Position numbers and translations under genes: made by a program. The notes beneath the pieces were generated by a model. The model was given only the letters and a program-made list of their open reading frames with translations, ran no database searches and was not told where the DNA came from. Positions 6,803-9,836 of a stretch of 9,836 nt of DNA are shown piece after piece. This DNA is from an uncultured Coriobacteriaceae bacterium (GTDB lineage Bacteria; Actinomycetota; Coriobacteriia; Coriobacteriales; QAMH01). The DNA is taken from contig CACZSV010000169.1 of NCBI GenBank assembly GCA_902783925.1, forward strand, positions 1 through 9,836, read 5' to 3'. How positions within the stretch are numbered: the stretch's first letter is position 1; every line of letters begins with the position of its first letter.

Positions 6803-6834
6803 GCAATGATGACCTTGATTGCGCCAATCATTGC
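6803..6834. terminator. Inverted repeat between convergent DUF262 and TetR genes
   Basis: GCAATGAT (6803-6810) and ATCATTGC (6827-6834) form a perfect 8-bp stem that ends exactly at the TetR stop codon. A competing inner hairpin TGATTG-CGC-CAATCA (6816-6830) uses overlapping bases. There is no clear T-run on either strand. The position between two convergent genes suits a bidirectional transcript end, but that role is inferred. Confidence 0.35.
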
Positions 6835-7398
6835 CTAACGAAGCGAGCTGATACCGCCAGAGATAAACGTGTCGATAGCTTCTTTGACCTTTGGCCATTC
6901 CGCATCGTCTGTGTCGGTCATAACACTTGCGGCGAAGCAGCCGCTCATTTGGAACACGTGCAGCGCATACGCCTGCTGATGGGTCAGGCCGCGCTCGAGT
7001 CCCTCGCGAACCATGCTCCCGTCTTTGGCGGCGTCCATGAGCTGAATGACAGAAGCGAGAAAGCGGTCCTCTTTGACAAGGGGAGCGTATTCGGAAGATC
7101 CGCGCACGAGCTCACAGAATGGTTTTGCGGAGTGTTGCGATGCGATGCTTTTGCATTCGGTGCAGTCGACCTGCATGTCTATAGGTGTAGCATTGCCAAG
7201 CATATCTGCAACAAGCGCATCGTAGACATTAGATAGATTTTCGAAGCGAAGATAGAACGTGCTTCGACTCACGTGCGCTTCTTTAACGACCTCGACGATG
7301 GTCATGTCATCGAAATGTTTGTGTGCAAGTACGCGTAGAAAGCCCTGCTTGATCTTGCGATCGCTTTTCGATTCCTGGTTTGTGTCTGGCTCTCTCAT
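6835..7398 (-). CDS. TetR/AcrR-family transcriptional regulator
   Basis: A 187-residue one-component repressor-type protein. An N-terminal three-helix DNA-binding domain occupies about residues 12-60, with the helix-turn-helix MTIVEVVKEAHVSRSTFYLRF (about 32-52), a strong TetR match including the typical VSRSTFYxxFxN recognition helix. The C-terminal half is helical and divergent, as expected for a ligand pocket and dimer interface; its ligand cannot be predicted. It contains a Cys pair (DCTEC, around residue 80). The ATG at 7398 has GAGGGAG seven bases upstream. The nearest palindrome suited to a TetR dimer is TACGGATGGCATCCGTA in the UvrA-like promoter, 2.4 kb away, so that gene is a plausible target. 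No copy of that palindrome is seen at the TetR gene itself, so autoregulation through the same site is not supported. Confidence 0.9.
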   Translation of the reverse strand: MREPDTNQESKSDRKIKQGFLRVLAHKHFDDMTIVEVVKEAHVSRSTFYLRFENLSNVYDALVADMLGNATPIDMQVDCTECKSIASQHSAKPFCELVRGSSEYAPLVKEDRFLASVIQLMDAAKDGSMVREGLERGLTHQQAYALHVFQMSGCFAASVMTDTDDAEWPKVKEAIDTFISGGISSLR

Positions 7399-7476
7399 CT
7401 ATTCTCCCTCGCCTTCGAGCAGATTCAATCTCACAGAGTGGTTGGCATGTCTAGCGTCTCGCACGCATGAGATATT

Positions 7477-7528
7477 ACGAAAGAAGAGAAGAGCCCCGGC
7501 GGAAAGGGGAGGAGAAAACCGCCAGGGC
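7477..7528 (-). terminator. Intrinsic terminator for minus-strand transcription (YARHG gene side)
   Basis: In minus-strand RNA, GCCCUGGCGG (7528-7519) pairs with CCGCCGGGGC (7502-7493) over 10 bp with one U-G wobble, around a 16-base pyrimidine-rich loop. The U/C-rich tail UCUUCUCUUCUUUC follows (7492-7479). On the plus strand the same position is a C-A mismatch, so the hairpin fits minus-strand transcription. It lies about 180 bases after the YARHG gene stop and upstream of the TetR gene. Confidence 0.55.
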
Positions 7529-7602
7529 GTTGGGTACATCGGTTCGAGGCGTTGTCGGGGGAGGGATGCTACAGGGGAGGGATTGTCCTGTTTTTGCTTG
7601 CC

Positions 7603-7683
7603 CGAACCTGATAATTGAACTATACGGGGCGAACCTGAATAAACCCTGAAGTGTCGAATGTCTTTCAGTTTCATTTCAGGGTT
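7603..7683. repeat. Repeated CGAACCTGA elements and a 9-bp inverted repeat in the TetR-YARHG gap
   Basis: The 308-base gap 7399-7706 holds no convincing gene. Besides the terminator, CGAACCTGA occurs twice in direct orientation (7603-7611 and 7630-7638). Then AACCCTGAA (7642-7650) pairs perfectly with TTCAGGGTT (7675-7683) across 24 bases. The last repeat starts 24 bases downstream of the YARHG gene stop and could be its first 3' hairpin, although it has no T-run. The AACC(C)TGA core is shared by all of these elements, which could indicate a protein-binding cluster. Confidence 0.4.
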
Positions 7684-7706
7684 CATATGACGCTCGAGGA
7701 CGAAGC

Positions 7707-8606
7707 CTATCGCGAGGCGAGATCCATCCAACGTCTCGCGCTTCCACGTTCTTCGGCAATTGAGCGAAGCGTCGAGTTGTTGGCCGCCGCCGCGCCGGTT
7801 AAGTTCGATGAGTTGCCGGTGTCGTGGTACCAGCTGCACGACTCGAAGTATTTCTGCAGGTCGGGGTTCTTGAAGTGGTATCCGTTTCGTGCGAATGGCT
7901 CGTTCCACGCGACACAGAGCTCGGCATCCGAGAGGTTCATAGCTTTAAGCTCGTTGAAGGAGTATTCCCGTGTGCTCGAATCTGCGATAACGTAGCCGTT
8001 TGAATCACGGCGCACGTCGCCGGAGATTCGCTCGCCGCCCGCCGTCGTCACGGAGAGCGTGACAGAGCCAGATCTGTTGGCCGTCGATGTCGAGGAGGAG
8101 CGACTCGTCGAGGAGCTGGGTGAGGACGACAGTGCGCTTGGAGAGCCCGTAGCTGAGTTTACGTTTTCGCTGCTTGTCGTGGCTGCTGGGCTCGCCGGCC
8201 CGAATGGCCTGATGACAAAGACCACGATGAGTATGGCAGCGATAATCACAGCCACCCCGATGATAATGCCGACGATGAGGCCGGTATTCGATTTCTTCTG
8301 CTGTGGCTGTGTTTGGAATTGCTGCTGATATTGCGACTGGGGCGGATACTGGGGAGGCTGCTGGGGTATGTATTGCCCAGGCTGCGCACCGGGCTGGTGA
8401 TAATCGCTCTGGGCTGGTGGAACTGGGATCACAACCGTAGGCGCAGATGCATTGGCATCAGATTGCGGTGGTTGCGTGCTCGGCGAGAACGCGTCATCCA
8501 TATTCTGTGCATTGAGGGGCTCGTCCCCTCTTTGGACAGGCACTCCACAATTCCAGCAGAATGCATCGCCCTCGACGAGTTCAGATCCGCACTGTTCGCA
8601 AAACAT
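7707..8606 (-). CDS. Zinc-ribbon, single-TM, YARHG-domain envelope protein
   Basis: A 299-residue membrane-anchored protein. The N-terminus is a zinc ribbon with C3-x2-C6 and C17-x2-C20 (FCEQCG, FCWNCG). A Pro/Gln/Tyr-rich linker follows (about 60-103; PQQPPQYPPQ type), then one transmembrane helix (109-132, flanked by KK and R), a Ser/Thr-rich spacer (about 136-178) and a C-terminal YARHG domain (about 212-285). Its motifs are LSDAELCVAWNEPFARNGYHF and PDLQKYFESCSWY; the family's YARHG reads FARNG here, with His replaced by Asn. Topology is probably zinc ribbon inside and YARHG domain outside. YARHG domains are extracellular modules of unknown function, often thought to bind cell-wall or peptide ligands. 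AAGGAGGG (8612-8619) precedes ATG 8606. The next upstream gene on the same strand is a cell-wall amidase, which fits an envelope role. Confidence 0.87.
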   Translation of the reverse strand: MFCEQCGSELVEGDAFCWNCGVPVQRGDEPLNAQNMDDAFSPSTQPPQSDANASAPTVVIPVPPAQSDYHQPGAQPGQYIPQQPPQYPPQSQYQQQFQTQPQQKKSNTGLIVGIIIGVAVIIAAILIVVFVIRPFGPASPAATTSSENVNSATGSPSALSSSPSSSTSRSSSTSTANRSGSVTLSVTTAGGERISGDVRRDSNGYVIADSSTREYSFNELKAMNLSDAELCVAWNEPFARNGYHFKNPDLQKYFESCSWYHDTGNSSNLTGAAAANNSTLRSIAEERGSARRWMDLASR

Positions 8607-8661
8607 GAGCGCCCTCCTTGATAACCACCGTTAGAGAGTGAACTGGTTGGGTAACAGTGCG

Positions 8662-8670
8662 ATTGTATCA
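8662..8670 (-). promoter_or_regulatory. Extended -10 promoter of the YARHG gene
   Basis: On the minus strand TGA-TACAAT (8670-8662) matches an extended -10 element (TGn-TATAAT type), 55 bases before the start codon, in the 117-base gap after the amidase gene. No good -35 box is seen, which is tolerated by extended -10 promoters. It suggests the YARHG gene can be transcribed separately from the amidase gene. Confidence 0.4.
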
Positions 8671-8723
8671 TGGCCGTGCAGAACCTCCATGTTTTCGCAT
8701 GCACATGAGCGCTCTCACCCGCT

Positions 8724-9560
8724 TCAAACGTGCGTGCGATGGTCTCGATAGTTAGCGAGGTAACCAGAAAATGCATCCGAAGTGTCGCTGTTGCCGCTGC
8801 GCCACATCTTATGGTCGATAATCGTACTCTCGAAGTCGTAGTGTGCGTCGATGTACGCAATGAGGCCATCGAGCGCAGCCAATTGCGCCTCCGGGTACTC
8901 GTCATTGCCCTCGTGTACTATCTCGATGCCTACGGAATGCGAATTCATACCATAGTCGCTTGCCCAGTCGCCGATGGGTTTAGCGCCGCGCATATCATCG
9001 CGCGATTCGTCTGTGACTCCGTATTGCTCGTTATGTCCCGTGTTGCCGTAGCCGGCATGGTGTCCAATTCGGTCGATAGGTACCGCCTGCACAATACTCC
9101 CGTCTTTGTTGATGATGAAATGCGATGCGATGAACCTACCGTCATTCAACCATCCGTCGATGACGCCGTGTCCGTCAGCGTTTCCTTCCGTGTCGTGCAA
9201 GACGATGTATTTTTGATAGGGGGCAGATTTATCGCCGTGATCGAGCTCGGGATGCACGTATTCCTCGATATTCAGCTGCGCACGTAGAGCATCCTCGCTG
9301 GCGACATCTGGTCTCGAAGATGGCGCAACGCTTGACACGCCGTTCAGCGAACGAGCTTTATCCACAAGGCTCGTCGAATTCGAGCCCGAGCTTGAATTCG
9401 AAGGGGCGGCCGAAGAAGATGCGCTCGATGCGATTGCTGCAGGATTAGGCGATGCGCTCGAACTTGCCTGCCGCTGTCCAGAGCCGCAGGCGCTCAACAT
9501 AAGTGCGACGATGCACAGAGCGGCCAAACATGAAATAAGCGCTGTGCTCTGTCGTTTCAT
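8724..9560 (-). CDS. Lipoprotein N-acetylmuramoyl-L-alanine amidase (Amidase_2 domain)
   Basis: A 278-residue exported lipoprotein expected to cleave the bond between N-acetylmuramic acid and L-alanine in peptidoglycan. The signal peptide has MKR, a hydrophobic core and lipobox L22-S-A-C25, so Cys25 should be lipidated and anchored outside the membrane. A Ser/Ala/Asn-rich linker spans about 26-64. The catalytic Amidase_2/PGRP-like domain runs from about 115: YIVLHDTEG gives zinc ligand H122, then SHFIINKDGSIVQAVP (146-161), GHHAGYGN (166-173), SVGIEIVHEG with E213 and IIDHKMW with zinc ligand H250. D259 or D262 is the likely third ligand. All expected residues are present. The final residues (NYRDHRTHV) are unremarkable. 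GGAGGGTG precedes ATG 9560, and a TATACT -10-like box lies at 9613-9618 without a clear -35. It could act in wall turnover or target competitors' walls; which is not decidable. Confidence 0.93.
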   Translation of the reverse strand: MKRQSTALISCLAALCIVALMLSACGSGQRQASSSASPNPAAIASSASSSAAPSNSSSGSNSTSLVDKARSLNGVSSVAPSSRPDVASEDALRAQLNIEEYVHPELDHGDKSAPYQKYIVLHDTEGNADGHGVIDGWLNDGRFIASHFIINKDGSIVQAVPIDRIGHHAGYGNTGHNEQYGVTDESRDDMRGAKPIGDWASDYGMNSHSVGIEIVHEGNDEYPEAQLAALDGLIAYIDAHYDFESTIIDHKMWRSGNSDTSDAFSGYLANYRDHRTHV

Positions 9561-9652
9561 ATAGAAACACCCTCCATGTCATTCCGAGCGAACGCGCAAC
9601 CACGATATCGAGAGTATAGCCAAGTTCTTACAAGAATCCCGCATATGGCGAT

Positions 9653-9692
9653 AGGAGCCAGATAATCTCGAGACCAAGAATATCTGGCTCCT
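9653..9692. repeat. 12-bp perfect inverted repeat upstream of the amidase gene
   Basis: AGGAGCCAGATA (9653-9664) and TATCTGGCTCCT (9681-9692) pair perfectly around a 16-base loop that itself contains the palindrome TCTCGAGA (9666-9673). No T-run follows on either strand, so it is not a standard terminator. It sits 35 bases upstream of the candidate amidase -10 box and may be the end of a transcript from beyond the right edge or a regulatory site. Confidence 0.5.
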
Positions 9693-9729
9693 TCCAGCTA
9701 GGGTTGCTTAGCGTCTGAACCACTAAAAC

Positions 9730-9765
9730 GAAATTGCACGCATCCTAAAACAGCGATGCGCGTGT
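9730..9765 (-). terminator. Hairpin with T-rich tail on the minus strand near the right edge
   Basis: Minus-strand GCGCATC (9761-9755) can pair with GATGCG(T) (9744-9738) around GCTGTTTTAG, and the following bases are CAATTTCGTTTTAG. The form is that of a weak intrinsic terminator for a minus-strand gene lying beyond the window. The 276-base stretch 9561-9836 contains no convincing coding region. Confidence 0.3.
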
Positions 9766-9836
9766 CTTAGCACTCATTATTTAATCCAATGGATTTTGCC
9801 CAAGAGGGGCACTTCTTTGCAGGTGCCTTTATGGGC

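Noticed and set aside
6601..7236. A 211-codon plus-strand frame after the second DUF262 gene, considered as a DUF1524/HNH remnant
   Set aside because: Most of it is antisense to the TetR gene, and no HNH-type His-Asn pattern is visible in the 6687-6834 part.
7421..7476. ATCTCA/TGAGAT dyad (7428-7433 and 7468-7473) as a TetR autoregulatory operator
   Set aside because: The half-sites are only six bases and 34 bases apart, unlike a TetR dimer site, and do not resemble the UvrA promoter palindrome.
7399..7686. A 95-codon minus-strand frame ending exactly at the TetR start codon
   Set aside because: There is no Shine-Dalgarno before its ATG, no recognisable protein pattern, and it runs through the intrinsic terminator stem.
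9783..9830. AATCC-AAT-GGATT dyad and GGCAC/GTGCC hairpin at the right edge as terminator or riboswitch
   Set aside because: Stems are only five bases long and the sequence is cut by the window edge; too weak to call.

Overview
The window looks like a chromosomal segment from a moderately GC-rich actinobacterium, most likely class Coriobacteriia. This placement is an inference. It rests on a DUF2232-like membrane protein directly upstream of rplI, an L9 protein with a Glu/Ala-rich tail, a zinc-ribbon/transmembrane/YARHG protein and a Ser-rich lipoprotein amidase. No RNA gene, transposase or CRISPR array was seen. dnaB, which often follows rplI in related genomes, is absent from the window.

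Layout, left to right. (1) Positions 1-961, plus strand: the end of a DUF2232-like membrane protein, rplI, then a long imperfect inverted repeat. (2) Positions 1055-1764, plus strand: a terminator-like hairpin in a leader, then a HAD-family phosphatase. (3) Positions 1834-4353, minus strand: an 839-residue UvrA paralogue with no room for the UvrB-binding domain. Its promoter carries a perfect 8+1+8 palindrome between the -35 and -10 boxes. (4) Positions 4533-6686, plus strand, divergent from the UvrA paralogue: two tandem, translationally coupled DUF262 genes of almost equal length (356 and 357 codons). Both match the N-terminal domain of GmrSD-type restriction enzymes, and neither has the usual C-terminal DUF1524/HNH nuclease domain. 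(5) Positions 6835-7398, minus strand: a TetR/AcrR-family repressor. (6) Positions 7707-9560, minus strand: two cell-envelope genes, a zinc-ribbon/TM/YARHG protein and a lipoprotein N-acetylmuramoyl-L-alanine amidase. (7) Positions 9561-9836: intergenic sequence with two hairpins.

The most unusual part is 1.8-7.4 kb. A UvrA-like DNA-binding ATPase that probably cannot recruit UvrB is transcribed divergently from a pair of nuclease-less GmrS-like proteins, and a TetR regulator lies just beyond. The UvrA promoter has a clear dimeric-repressor operator. A second inverted repeat (GTACATA-N14-TATGTAC) lies in front of the DUF262 pair. Whether these genes work together, in DNA defence, repair or drug resistance, is a hypothesis; only the parts themselves are visible in the sequence.
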